A stretch of DNA of 6,888 nucleotides, from positions 1-6,888 of the forward strand of contig CANJFK010000051.1 of the NCBI GenBank assembly GCA_947473535.1, read 5' to 3'. The notes beneath the pieces were generated by a model that did no database searches, was not told the origin of the DNA, and worked only from the letters and a program-made list of their open reading frames with translations. Source of the stretch: Legionellaceae bacterium. GTDB taxonomy: Bacteria > Pseudomonadota > Gammaproteobacteria > Legionellales > Legionellaceae. Shown piece after piece: positions 1-5,664 of the stretch. The position numbers and the translations under genes were made by a program. How positions within the stretch are numbered: the stretch's first letter is position 1; each line of letters starts with the position of its first letter.

Positions 1-86
1 CCGAGCCGCGACCGTCAGGGAGTGTTCACGAATGTGTCCCTCTTGCTTTGTTGCTTCGTAAACACTCCCTGACGGTCGCGGCTCGG
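1..86. repeat. Long near-perfect palindrome, 30-bp arms
   Basis: Bases 1-30 are the reverse complement of 57-86 with one mismatch in 30 (C27 opposite A60), around a 26-base AT-rich loop (31-56). The arms are GC-rich, with a core like CCCTGACGGTCGCGGCTCGG, unlike the AT-rich surroundings, which suggests a dispersed repeat or small non-autonomous element rather than ordinary intergenic DNA. No T-run follows the right arm, so it is not a classic intrinsic terminator, although RNA across it would fold strongly. The left arm begins at base 1, so the element may extend out of the window and no target duplication can be judged. Confidence 0.85.
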
Positions 87-148
87 ATAATACGGTTTAA
101 ATTTGGTAATAAGATGCGTTTGCCCTGTTTCCATTTATCTTTGTTATC

Positions 149-309
149 CAATGGCACTACCTTAAGCCCCCCCTTTGAAAAACGAGGGGTGGGGGGGATT
201 TTTTACGATCCATCAAGATTAATTTGGATTGTGATGAAACAACGCGATTTATAAAATCCCCCCTACCCCCCCTTTTTCAAAGGGGGGATCCCTTCAGGTA
301 GTGTCATTG
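149..309. repeat. MITE-like inverted-repeat element with C/G runs
   Basis: Arms 149-205 and 252-309 are imperfect reverse complements of each other. The outer ends read CAATGGCACTACCT on the left and, on the other strand, CAATGACACTACCT on the right. Inside, each arm has a C-run, TTTGAAAAA, a G-run, then ATTTT. Each arm is also self-complementary (C-run against G-run), so the element can fold as one long hairpin or two small ones. The 46-base centre (206-251) codes for nothing recognisable. The size of about 161 bp, inverted ends and lack of a transposase fit a miniature element. I see no clear target-site duplication at the flanks. The family is not identified. Confidence 0.75.
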
Positions 310-353
310 ATTTTTTGATCATTTGTTTGTACGTTATGTCCCAAAAACAGTTT

Positions 354-371
354 ATTGCATATTTATTCAAT
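354..371. promoter_or_regulatory. Upstream ARG box (candidate ArgR site)
   Basis: The 18-mer reads AT-TGCAT-ATTT-ATTCA-AT against the E. coli consensus WN-TGAAT-WWWW-ATTCA-NW. It matches 9 of 10 core positions and all the W positions. Its centre lies 71 bp upstream of the centre of the promoter-overlapping box. It has no close partner at the usual 3-bp spacing. A weaker candidate with 8 of 10 core bases (AGAAT-AAAA-ACTCA) lies at 385-402. Binding here is inferred from sequence alone. Confidence 0.5.
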
Positions 372-408
372 TTATACGCTAAATTAAGAATAAAAACTCA
401 ATTTAACC

Positions 409-437
409 TTGACCAATACACCATCATGAATTACAAT
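409..437 (+). promoter_or_regulatory. Sigma70-type promoter of the arg operon
   Basis: A -35 element TTGACC (409-414; 5 of 6 to TTGACA) is separated by exactly 17 bp from a -10 element TACAAT (432-437; 5 of 6 to TATAAT). Transcription would begin near 443-446, giving a leader of about 45 nt before argC. The -10 element lies wholly inside the first ARG box, the classical arrangement for ArgR repression. I found no better promoter between 310 and 490. Confidence 0.75.
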
Positions 438-442
438 TCACA
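425..442. promoter_or_regulatory. ARG box 1 (ArgR operator over the -10 element)
   Basis: CA-TGAAT-TACA-ATTCA-CA matches the ten core bases of the E. coli ARG box (TGAAT-N4-ATTCA) perfectly. The only core-region departure is a C in the central four W positions, which is the C of the -10 element TACAAT. A bound ArgR would cover the -10, so arginine-dependent repression of the whole operon is the natural inference. The regulator gene is not in the window. Confidence 0.8.
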
Positions 443-445
443 TTA

Positions 446-463
446 AATGCATAAATATGCATA
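446..463. promoter_or_regulatory. ARG box 2 (second half of the tandem operator)
   Basis: AA-TGCAT-AAAT-ATGCA-TA has 8 of 10 core matches; the two changes are symmetric (TGCAT and ATGCA), so each half-site still mirrors the other. It lies exactly 3 bp after ARG box 1, a 21-bp centre-to-centre step of two helical turns. This is the spacing of paired ARG boxes bound by hexameric ArgR in E. coli. It covers or immediately follows the predicted transcription start. Confidence 0.7.
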
Positions 464-477
464 TTTAATCAATTAAT

Positions 478-481
478 GGGA
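478..481 (+). promoter_or_regulatory. Weak ribosome binding site that sets the argC start
   Basis: GGGA lies 9 bases before the ATG at 491. An in-frame ATG at 476 has only AT-rich sequence upstream and would itself overlap this GGGA. The start at 491 is therefore preferred, and places the dinucleotide-binding GxxGYxG motif at the usual distance from the N-terminus. The site is weak compared with the AAAGGAGG before argJ. Confidence 0.55.
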
Positions 482-490
482 TATATATTC

Positions 491-1549
491 ATGAGCGACC
501 AATACAATGTGGTTATTTACGGCGTACAGGGCTATGTTGGCCAAGCCTTGATGGCGCTCGTCATAAATCACCCTTACTTGCACTTAGTCGGTGTACATTC
601 ACGACAAGCCAAGACAGAGCTATATCACAATCTACCCTTGTTAGCGGATCATCAGGTGCCGGTGTATGATTTTGATGAAATCCATCAATCCTGTGCTATT
701 GATATTGCATTGTTAGCCACACCACCCGATGTTTCCATGGAAATCGTGACACGGCTTATTCAGCAATCAATCAACATTATAGATCTAAGTGGTGCTTTTC
801 GATTACCGGCAGATCAATTTGTTGAATGGTATCAGATGCCTTATACCGGGCCTGACAATATGAAAGCCAGCTATGGGTTGTCACCATGGGCCAACTCATC
901 GAAGCATCAAGTCGTTGCAAACCCTGGCTGCTATGCTACTTGTGCATTAATGTCACTTATCCCACTGTTAAAAGAGCATGTTATTCTCAACGACAACCTC
1001 ATTATCGATGCCAAGTCAGGCGTTTCTGGTGCGGGTAAGCATGCTAATCCGGAGCTGATGTTCTGCGAAATTTCGGGTAATTTTTTCCCCTATAAAGTGG
1101 GAAAGCATCAACACACCCCCGAGATTAACCAAGCGTTATACGCGTTCTCAGGCAAGAAAACGAACGTCTTGCTCACAACACAAATGCTTCCCCTGCCACA
1201 TGGGATATCCATGAGTATTTATGCAAATGCATCGCCACAACTTACTACGGATGAGGCGATAGCCGCCGCAATCCAATCGGCTTATCAACGTGCATATCAG
1301 CATTACCCCTTCGTGAAATATGTCGATCTAGCTAAAAATGACATCGCCAAAAATCAATTTATTTTATCGTTAAAACAGATTGTTGGGACGGCCAACACAC
1401 ACATCGGTTACGTTGTAAATCAAGGGAAAATCACCTTGTTCGCTTGCATTGATAACTTGTTAAAAGGCGCGGCAACGCAGGCGATAGAGAATATCAACGC
1501 GCTTTATCAGTTCCCTATCCATACAGGATTATTAAAGGAGGCATCATGA
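491..1549 (+). CDS. argC: N-acetyl-gamma-glutamyl-phosphate reductase
   Basis: ArgC is the cytoplasmic NADPH-dependent reductase that converts N-acetyl-gamma-glutamyl phosphate, the product of ArgB, to N-acetylglutamate semialdehyde. The 352-residue product has the Rossmann motif GVQGYVG at 11-17, the catalytic cysteine in NPGCYAT (Cys147), the loop SGVSGAGK (176-183), the histidine motif KHQHTPEI (205-212, probable acid/base His208), and the C-terminal NLLKGAATQAI. Length and motifs fit the long (type 1) ArgC family, about 340-350 residues. The start at 491 is preferred over the in-frame ATG at 476, which lacks a ribosome binding site and would add five residues (MGYIF). It is first in the operon and its stop overlaps the argJ start by ATGA. 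No frameshift or missing catalytic residue is seen. Confidence 0.96.
   Translation: MSDQYNVVIYGVQGYVGQALMALVINHPYLHLVGVHSRQAKTELYHNLPLLADHQVPVYDFDEIHQSCAIDIALLATPPDVSMEIVTRLIQQSINIIDLSGAFRLPADQFVEWYQMPYTGPDNMKASYGLSPWANSSKHQVVANPGCYATCALMSLIPLLKEHVILNDNLIIDAKSGVSGAGKHANPELMFCEISGNFFPYKVGKHQHTPEINQALYAFSGKKTNVLLTTQMLPLPHGISMSIYANASPQLTTDEAIAAAIQSAYQRAYQHYPFVKYVDLAKNDIAKNQFILSLKQIVGTANTHIGYVVNQGKITLFACIDNLLKGAATQAIENINALYQFPIHTGLLKEAS
1534..1541 (+). promoter_or_regulatory. Strong Shine-Dalgarno of argJ, short spacing
   Basis: AAAGGAGG is the strongest ribosome binding site in the window. It lies inside the end of argC, only 4 bases before the argJ ATG at 1546, which is tighter than the usual 5-9. 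Together with the ATGA overlap it suggests that ArgJ is translated efficiently, with both re-initiation and fresh initiation possible. Confidence 0.75.
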
Positions 1550-2748
1550 TACCAGGCCCTGGCATTTTCAGAACTAAATTGCCCATCGGCTTTACCGCCG
1601 GCGGTGTGAACTGTGGCGTAAGATTATACCGACCTGATTTAGGCGTCATTATATCCGAAACTCCCTGCACAACCGTGGGCGTTTTTACACAAAATAATTA
1701 CAGGGCCGCGGCGGTAAATTACTGCGTAGACTGTTTACCAGCAGACAATATCAAAGCCATCATTACCAATAGTGGTGAAGCCAATGCGGCGACGGGAGTC
1801 GATGGGATCGAGCACAATTTAGCGATGGCTACAGCACTTGCAAACGCCTTGCATTGCAATCCAGAACAAATATTAACCGCATCGACCGGCGTGATTGGCA
1901 AAACGCTCTCGATCGAAAAAATAGTCGACGCGATCCCAGCGCTCGTAAAAAAAACCACGACCATTGCTGAGAACTTCGCAACAGCCATATTGACGACCGA
2001 TTTAGTCCCAAAAACCGTCTACAAAGTACTCGAATTGTCTACCGGTAGCGTGTGCATCACGGGCATATGTAAAGGTTCGGGGATGATTCATCCCAACATG
2101 GCAACGATGTTAGGCTATTTACTAACGGATGCAAAAATCAATACGCAAGACGCACAAACCATGTTGAAAACAGTGTGTGATAAAAGTTTCAATATGGTAA
2201 GTGTTGATGGTGAAACATCCACGAATGACAGTGTCTTTTTTATGGCAAACGGTATGAGCGGCGTATCCCTGAAAACCCCTGACGATCAGCTTGTTTTTTG
2301 TGAGGGGCTGCTACAAATTGCTATTTTATTAGCAAAAAGTATTGCTCGAGATGGCGAAGGCGCGTCCAAACTAATTGAGGCGCAGGTTACCGGTGCTGAA
2401 AACCCGTCGCAAGCAAGAGACATTGCAAAATCCATCATCACGAGCCCTTTAATAAAAACTGCAATCCATGGCGAATCGCCAAATTGGGGTCGAATTATAT
2501 CTCGAATTGGCAATGAAAGCGTATCCGAATCAATGCTGCATTCCTGTGACATCATTATTCAGGGAATCACTGTGTTTTCGCACGGAGCACCTGTTATTTC
2601 ACCGGCAGTGTTGTCCTTAAAACAAAAATTAAGCAGCGATACAACCACCATCCAAGTGGCATTCCTGGCTGGCCAGTATTCGGCAACGGCATGGGGATGT
2701 GACTTGACCGAGCAATACGTAAAAATCAATGCGGAGTACGTATCATGA
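1546..2748 (+). CDS. argJ: Glutamate N-acetyltransferase / amino-acid acetyltransferase ArgJ
   Basis: ArgJ moves the acetyl group from N-acetylornithine to glutamate, releasing ornithine and regenerating N-acetylglutamate; bifunctional members also use acetyl-CoA. This 400-residue protein has the full family pattern: STGVIG (113-118, oxyanion-hole Thr-Gly), the self-cleavage site KGSGMIHPNMATML (176-189) with Thr187 as the predicted nucleophile and new N-terminus of the beta chain, DGETSTNDS (221-229), ARDGEGASK (267-275), and the C-terminal DLTEQYVKINAEYVS. The precursor should split between Ala186 and Thr187. Sequence alone does not settle mono- versus bifunctional activity. No argA or argE is present here, and the operon context favours an acetyl-cycling pathway. 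It overlaps argC and argB by ATGA. It contains an A8 run at 1947-1954 but remains in frame. Confidence 0.96.
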   Translation: MIPGPGIFRTKLPIGFTAGGVNCGVRLYRPDLGVIISETPCTTVGVFTQNNYRAAAVNYCVDCLPADNIKAIITNSGEANAATGVDGIEHNLAMATALANALHCNPEQILTASTGVIGKTLSIEKIVDAIPALVKKTTTIAENFATAILTTDLVPKTVYKVLELSTGSVCITGICKGSGMIHPNMATMLGYLLTDAKINTQDAQTMLKTVCDKSFNMVSVDGETSTNDSVFFMANGMSGVSLKTPDDQLVFCEGLLQIAILLAKSIARDGEGASKLIEAQVTGAENPSQARDIAKSIITSPLIKTAIHGESPNWGRIISRIGNESVSESMLHSCDIIIQGITVFSHGAPVISPAVLSLKQKLSSDTTTIQVAFLAGQYSATAWGCDLTEQYVKINAEYVS

Positions 2749-3542
2749 CGGTATTGGATAACAATAAGATCGTAATCAAAATCGGTGGCTCAGTATTGCA
2801 TGATGAAAACACGATTGAATTATTATGCAATGACATCAAACAATTAACTGAATCAGGTTATAAAGTGATTTTGGTTCACGGTGGTGGCAAAGCTATCAAT
2901 GCATCATTGAAAATACATGGTATTCAGTCTGAATTTATCGATGGTTTACGAGTAACCAATGCCGACGCAATGAAGATAATAGAGATGGTTCTTTGCGGTC
3001 AAGTGAATCAGTCATTGGTTAGAAAATTAAACAACAAAGGCCTGCCCGCCATCGGTTTATCCGGTGCGGATCACCATTTATTATCGTGTAAGAAATACAG
3101 TCAACAGCACGGATTTGTTGGTGAAATCCAATCCGTTAACACGTCATTGATTCGACATATATTATCTCATCAATCCATCCCAGTCATCGCATCAATCGGT
3201 ATCGATACACAAGGGGATCCGTTAAACGTGAACGCCGATATGGCTGCTTGCCACATTGCAAACGCATTGGATGTGCATCAACTCATCTATTTAACCGATC
3301 AAGATGGCATTTATGATGAAAATGGCAACGTGTTGCCCACATTAAATGCCGGCGCGCTTCAAACCCTGATTAATCAAGGCACGGTAACCGATGGCATGTT
3401 AATTAAAACAAAAGCCATACTGACCTCTTTAAAATCAGGGTTAAATAAAATTCATATTTTGAATGGAAATAGAAAACGCGTCATTAATGACTTGCTGTTT
3501 ACGGACATCTTTTCAGGAACAGTTTGTTTTAACCAAGGATAA
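2745..3542 (+). CDS. argB: Acetylglutamate kinase, short form
   Basis: ArgB phosphorylates the gamma-carboxyl of N-acetylglutamate with ATP, making the substrate of ArgC. The 265-residue product belongs to the amino acid kinase fold. It shows KIGGS (12-16, phosphate-binding lysine Lys12), HGGGK (45-49), DGLRVT (66-71), NVNADMAA (161-168), LTDQDGIYD (183-191) and TDGMLIK (215-221, second ATP-site lysine Lys221). The lysine motif follows closely on the N-terminus, so the N-terminal helix of hexameric, arginine-inhibited kinases (usually near 300 residues) is absent. The length is close to the dimeric, arginine-insensitive E. coli enzyme, and insensitivity is inferred. The start overlaps the argJ stop by ATGA, with GGAG at 2733-2736, 8 bases upstream. 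An ARG-box-like sequence lies inside the gene at 2814-2831. Confidence 0.96.
   Translation: MTVLDNNKIVIKIGGSVLHDENTIELLCNDIKQLTESGYKVILVHGGGKAINASLKIHGIQSEFIDGLRVTNADAMKIIEMVLCGQVNQSLVRKLNNKGLPAIGLSGADHHLLSCKKYSQQHGFVGEIQSVNTSLIRHILSHQSIPVIASIGIDTQGDPLNVNADMAACHIANALDVHQLIYLTDQDGIYDENGNVLPTLNAGALQTLINQGTVTDGMLIKTKAILTSLKSGLNKIHILNGNRKRVINDLLFTDIFSGTVCFNQG
2814..2831. promoter_or_regulatory. Possible intragenic ARG box in argB
   Basis: AT-TGAAT-TATT-ATGCA-AT matches 9 of 10 ARG-box core bases and all W positions, as well as the upstream site at 354-371. It lies in codons 24-29 of argB. No second box is found 3 bp to either side and no promoter is evident nearby. One such hit in about 6.9 kb of AT-leaning DNA could easily be chance, so this is only a candidate. 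Confidence 0.2.
3535..3539 (+). promoter_or_regulatory. Ribosome binding site that sets the argF start
   Basis: AAGGA lies 7 bases before the ATG at 3547. The argF frame stays open back to an ATG at 3463, which would add 28 residues of unrelated sequence overlapping the end of argB. This site and the family-typical N-terminus (MTTPIKHLLTGNELS) fix the start at 3547. Confidence 0.8.
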
Positions 3543-3546
3543 CCTC

Positions 3547-4446
3547 ATGACCACACCAATCAAACATTTGTTAACCGGTAATGAATTAAGCGCAACCGAC
3601 ATCCACGCAATCCTTGATACAGCTGAAAAAATGAAGCGCAATCAAGCGTTATATGCTCAAGCATTGGTAGGAAAACACGTGGCGTTGGTCTTTGAGAAAC
3701 CATCACTCAGAACTCGATTTAGTTTCACGGTAGCGGTCACTCAATTGGGTGGTCAGGTGATTGAAAGTGTTCGACAAAATAGGAAAGACGAGCAGCCTAA
3801 AGATTTCATTCGTGTTATCCAGGGTTATTGTGGCGCAATGATGATTAGAACCTACGATGATAACGATTTAGAAGAAATGCAAGCGCATGCCAATATTCCT
3901 ATCATTAATGGTTTGACTGATTTATTCCACCCTTGTCAGAGCCTGGCTGATCTTCTAACGCTAAAAGAACATTTCCAGCAATTGGATGGGTTAACTATTT
4001 GCTACTTAGGTGATGGCAATAATGTTTTAAATAGTCTGTGTATTATGGCGACTAAACTTGGCATCAACGTACATTACTGCTGTCCAAACGATCACTCGCT
4101 CAGCCAATCGATCATCGATACGCTAGAAAAAAATGGAACGGCCTTGCTCGTTAAATCCTTTAATGATCCGAAGGAAGCGGTTAGCGGCTGCCATGCCGTG
4201 TACACCGATGTCTGGACCAGCATGGGATTCACAGACAAAGATGAAGCGCAGTTCACCCACTTACAAGTCAATGAGGCATTGATGGCACACGCACATAAAG
4301 ACGCCCTTTTTATGCATTGCATGCCCATGATTCGCGGGAAAGAAGTCAGTGTGGATTTGCCGGATAAGCCTTGTTCCGTTGTTTTTCAACAAAGTGAAAA
4401 CCGTTTACACGTACAAAAAGCATTATTAACCCATTTAATTTGTTAG
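3547..4446 (+). CDS. argF: Ornithine carbamoyltransferase
   Basis: ArgF joins carbamoyl phosphate to ornithine to make citrulline, normally as a cytoplasmic homotrimer. The 299-residue protein has the carbamoyl-phosphate loop EKPSLRTRFSF (50-60), HPCQSLADL (128-136), GDGNNV (155-160), the ornithine-binding DVWTSMG (221-227), and the catalytic-cysteine motif HCMP (257-260, Cys258). The SMG motif favours ornithine over N-acetylornithine as substrate, consistent with an ArgJ that delivers free ornithine. Two small departures: the commoner STRTR reads SLRTR, and the near-universal HCLP reads HCMP. Both are conservative and the key Arg, Thr and Cys residues remain. The gene starts 4 bp after argB, so argD, which sits between argB and argF in some operons of this type, is absent. 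A catabolic role is not suggested by the biosynthetic context. Confidence 0.95.
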   Translation: MTTPIKHLLTGNELSATDIHAILDTAEKMKRNQALYAQALVGKHVALVFEKPSLRTRFSFTVAVTQLGGQVIESVRQNRKDEQPKDFIRVIQGYCGAMMIRTYDDNDLEEMQAHANIPIINGLTDLFHPCQSLADLLTLKEHFQQLDGLTICYLGDGNNVLNSLCIMATKLGINVHYCCPNDHSLSQSIIDTLEKNGTALLVKSFNDPKEAVSGCHAVYTDVWTSMGFTDKDEAQFTHLQVNEALMAHAHKDALFMHCMPMIRGKEVSVDLPDKPCSVVFQQSENRLHVQKALLTHLIC

Positions 4447-4455
4447 GAGCACATC

Positions 4456-5664
4456 ATGTCTAAAGAAAAAATTGTTTTAGCTTACTCCGGTGGATTGGAT
4501 ACGTCAGTCGCTATCAAATGGCTACAAGAAAAATATAATTACGATGTGATAGCCCTTGCGGTTGATGTGGGCGAAGGTAAAAACTTGCAAGCCATCAAAG
4601 ACAAAGCACTGGCGATAGGTGCTATAAAATGTCATGTTTTGGATGTACAAGACGAATTTGCAAATCAATACTTAGCAAAAGCGCTCAAGGCCAATGCATT
4701 ATACGAAGGCGTCTACCCGCTCATTTCAGCCCTCTCACGACCTTTAATTGCCAAAAAACTGGTTGACGTTGCGGCAGAAGAACACGCCGTCGCTGTCGCG
4801 CATGGTTGCACAGGCAAAGGTAACGATCAGGTGCGATTTGATGTGTCTATTCATACGTTAAATCCTGACTTAACGATAGTGGCGCCAGTTAGGGAATCAC
4901 CGATGGGCCGAGAGCAAGCCATTGAGTATGCGCAGAAGCACCACATCCCATTGCCGATTACGTTAGACAACCCGTTCAGTATCGACATGAATTTATGGGG
5001 CAGAAGTTGCGAGTGTGGGGTGTTGGAAGATCCATGGCTTGAGCCACCCACCCATGCGTTTGAGTGGACCGCAGAAATAGATCAGACACCCGATGTAGCA
5101 ACGTACTTAGCGATTCATTTTACGCAAGGATTACCCACTGGCCTCAATGGACAGGACATGCCCTTGTCCCAATTAATTATGCAATTAAACAACATCGCGG
5201 GTAAACATGGCATAGGTCGGATTGATCACGTGGAAAATCGACTCATTGGGATTAAATCCAGGGAAATTTATGAAGCGCCTGCGGCATTAACGCTCATTAA
5301 AGCACATCAAGCCTTAGAGTCGCTCTGTCTAACGCGGGATGTCCTCCATTTTAAAGCCATAATCGAGCAGAAATTTGCAAATTTAGTTTACGACGGTCTA
5401 TGGTATTCACCGTTATTTGATGCCGTGAATGCCTTTATTGATACAACACAACAGACCGTAACAGGCGTCGTAAAAATAAAGTGTTTAAAAGGAAATGCCA
5501 CGGTGGTGGGTCGACAGTCGCCTCAATCGTTGTATCAACTTGATTTAGCAACCTATCAAGCCTCCGATGCGTTTGATCATAAAGCATCCGAAGGATTTAT
5601 TAAGTTGTGGGGGCTTCCTTTAATCGTGAATGCATTAGTTAACAACGTTGGAGCTAAATCATGA
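4456..5664 (+). CDS. argG: Argininosuccinate synthase, short form
   Basis: ArgG condenses citrulline and aspartate with ATP, via citrullyl-AMP, to argininosuccinate. The 402-residue protein carries the PP-loop AYSGGLDTS (9-17), [14 protein letters not shown] (116-129), the substrate segment [15 protein letters not shown] (179-193), [19 protein letters not shown] (257-275) and [11 protein letters not shown] (310-320). The length is that of the short class (about 400 residues, as in Bacillus and many proteobacteria), not the E. coli type of about 447. The start is supported by AGGAG at 4445-4449, 6 bases upstream, overlapping the argF TAG stop. The gap from argF is 9 bp, and the argG stop overlaps the argH start by ATGA, so the last two steps are translationally linked. 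Confidence 0.97.
   Translation: MSKEKIVLAYSGGLDTSVAIKWLQEKYNYDVIALAVDVGEGKNLQAIKDKALAIGAIKCHVLDVQDEFANQYLAKALKANALYEGVYPLISALSRPLIAKKLVDVAAEEHAVAVAHGCTGKGNDQVRFDVSIHTLNPDLTIVAPVRESPMGREQAIEYAQKHHIPLPITLDNPFSIDMNLWGRSCECGVLEDPWLEPPTHAFEWTAEIDQTPDVATYLAIHFTQGLPTGLNGQDMPLSQLIMQLNNIAGKHGIGRIDHVENRLIGIKSREIYEAPAALTLIKAHQALESLCLTRDVLHFKAIIEQKFANLVYDGLWYSPLFDAVNAFIDTTQQTVTGVVKIKCLKGNATVVGRQSPQSLYQLDLATYQASDAFDHKASEGFIKLWGLPLIVNALVNNVGAKS

Larger units (their letters stand above)
356..474. repeat. 17-bp direct repeat flanking the arg promoter
   Basis: TGCATATTTATTCAATT at 356-372 recurs as TGCATATTTAATCAATT at 458-474, one mismatch in 17, with start points 102 bp apart. The first copy is most of the upstream ARG box. 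The second overlaps the right half of the second promoter-proximal box in a shifted register (TGCAT-ATTT-AATCA, 8 of 10 core bases). The copies bracket the promoter, which suggests repeated operator units, although AT-rich DNA makes short repeats easier to find. Confidence 0.55.
1..490. other. Non-coding region upstream of the arg operon
   Basis: No convincing gene lies here. The only open frame of note (48-254, +) lies largely inside two inverted repeats, has no ribosome binding site and a low-complexity translation, so I do not call it. The region holds a palindrome (1-86), a plain AT-rich spacer (87-148) in which I see nothing, a MITE-like inverted repeat (149-309), then an AT-rich control region (about 350-490) with ARG boxes and a promoter. 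The gene that lies upstream of the operon is outside the window. Confidence 0.85.

Noticed and set aside
57..90. Intrinsic terminator at the right arm of the first palindrome
   Set aside because: The stem is strong, but it is followed by ATAATACGG with no T-run on the + strand. The minus-strand reading would end outside the window, so termination in that direction cannot be judged.
186..197. Possible G-quadruplex in the G-runs of the second repeat
   Set aside because: Only two adjacent G-runs exist per arm and they can pair with nearby C-runs. Four separated G-tracts are not present on either strand within one arm, so a hairpin is the simpler structure.
48..254. A 68-codon open frame on the + strand
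   Set aside because: It begins in the loop of the first palindrome and ends inside the second repeat. It has no ribosome binding site, and its translation includes repeat-derived stretches (PPFEKRGVGG). It is best explained as repeat sequence.
307..335. Alternative promoter TTGATT-17-TACGTT
   Set aside because: The -10 matches only three of six bases and the site lies over 150 bp from argC. The promoter at 409-437 is far stronger and coincides with the operator.
1719..2555. Minus-strand open frames of 60-89 codons across argJ
   Set aside because: They are antisense to a gene with complete family motifs, have no recognisable domains or ribosome sites, and are normal shadows of coding sequence.
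3450..3464. ATTCA-TATTT-TGAAT inverted repeat at the end of argB
   Set aside because: The half-sites are in the opposite order to an ARG box (TGAAT-N4-ATTCA) with a five-base centre, and it lies in coding sequence. I see no reason to call it an operator.
3463..3546. N-terminal extension of argF from the ATG at 3463
   Set aside because: The extra 28 residues are argB sequence read in another frame, have no family similarity, and the ribosome site at 3535-3539 fits the ATG at 3547.
4092..4328. Minus-strand frames opposite argF, argG (4851-5051) and argH (6116-6319)
   Set aside because: Same reason: each lies wholly within a strongly supported gene and shows no domain or independent signals.
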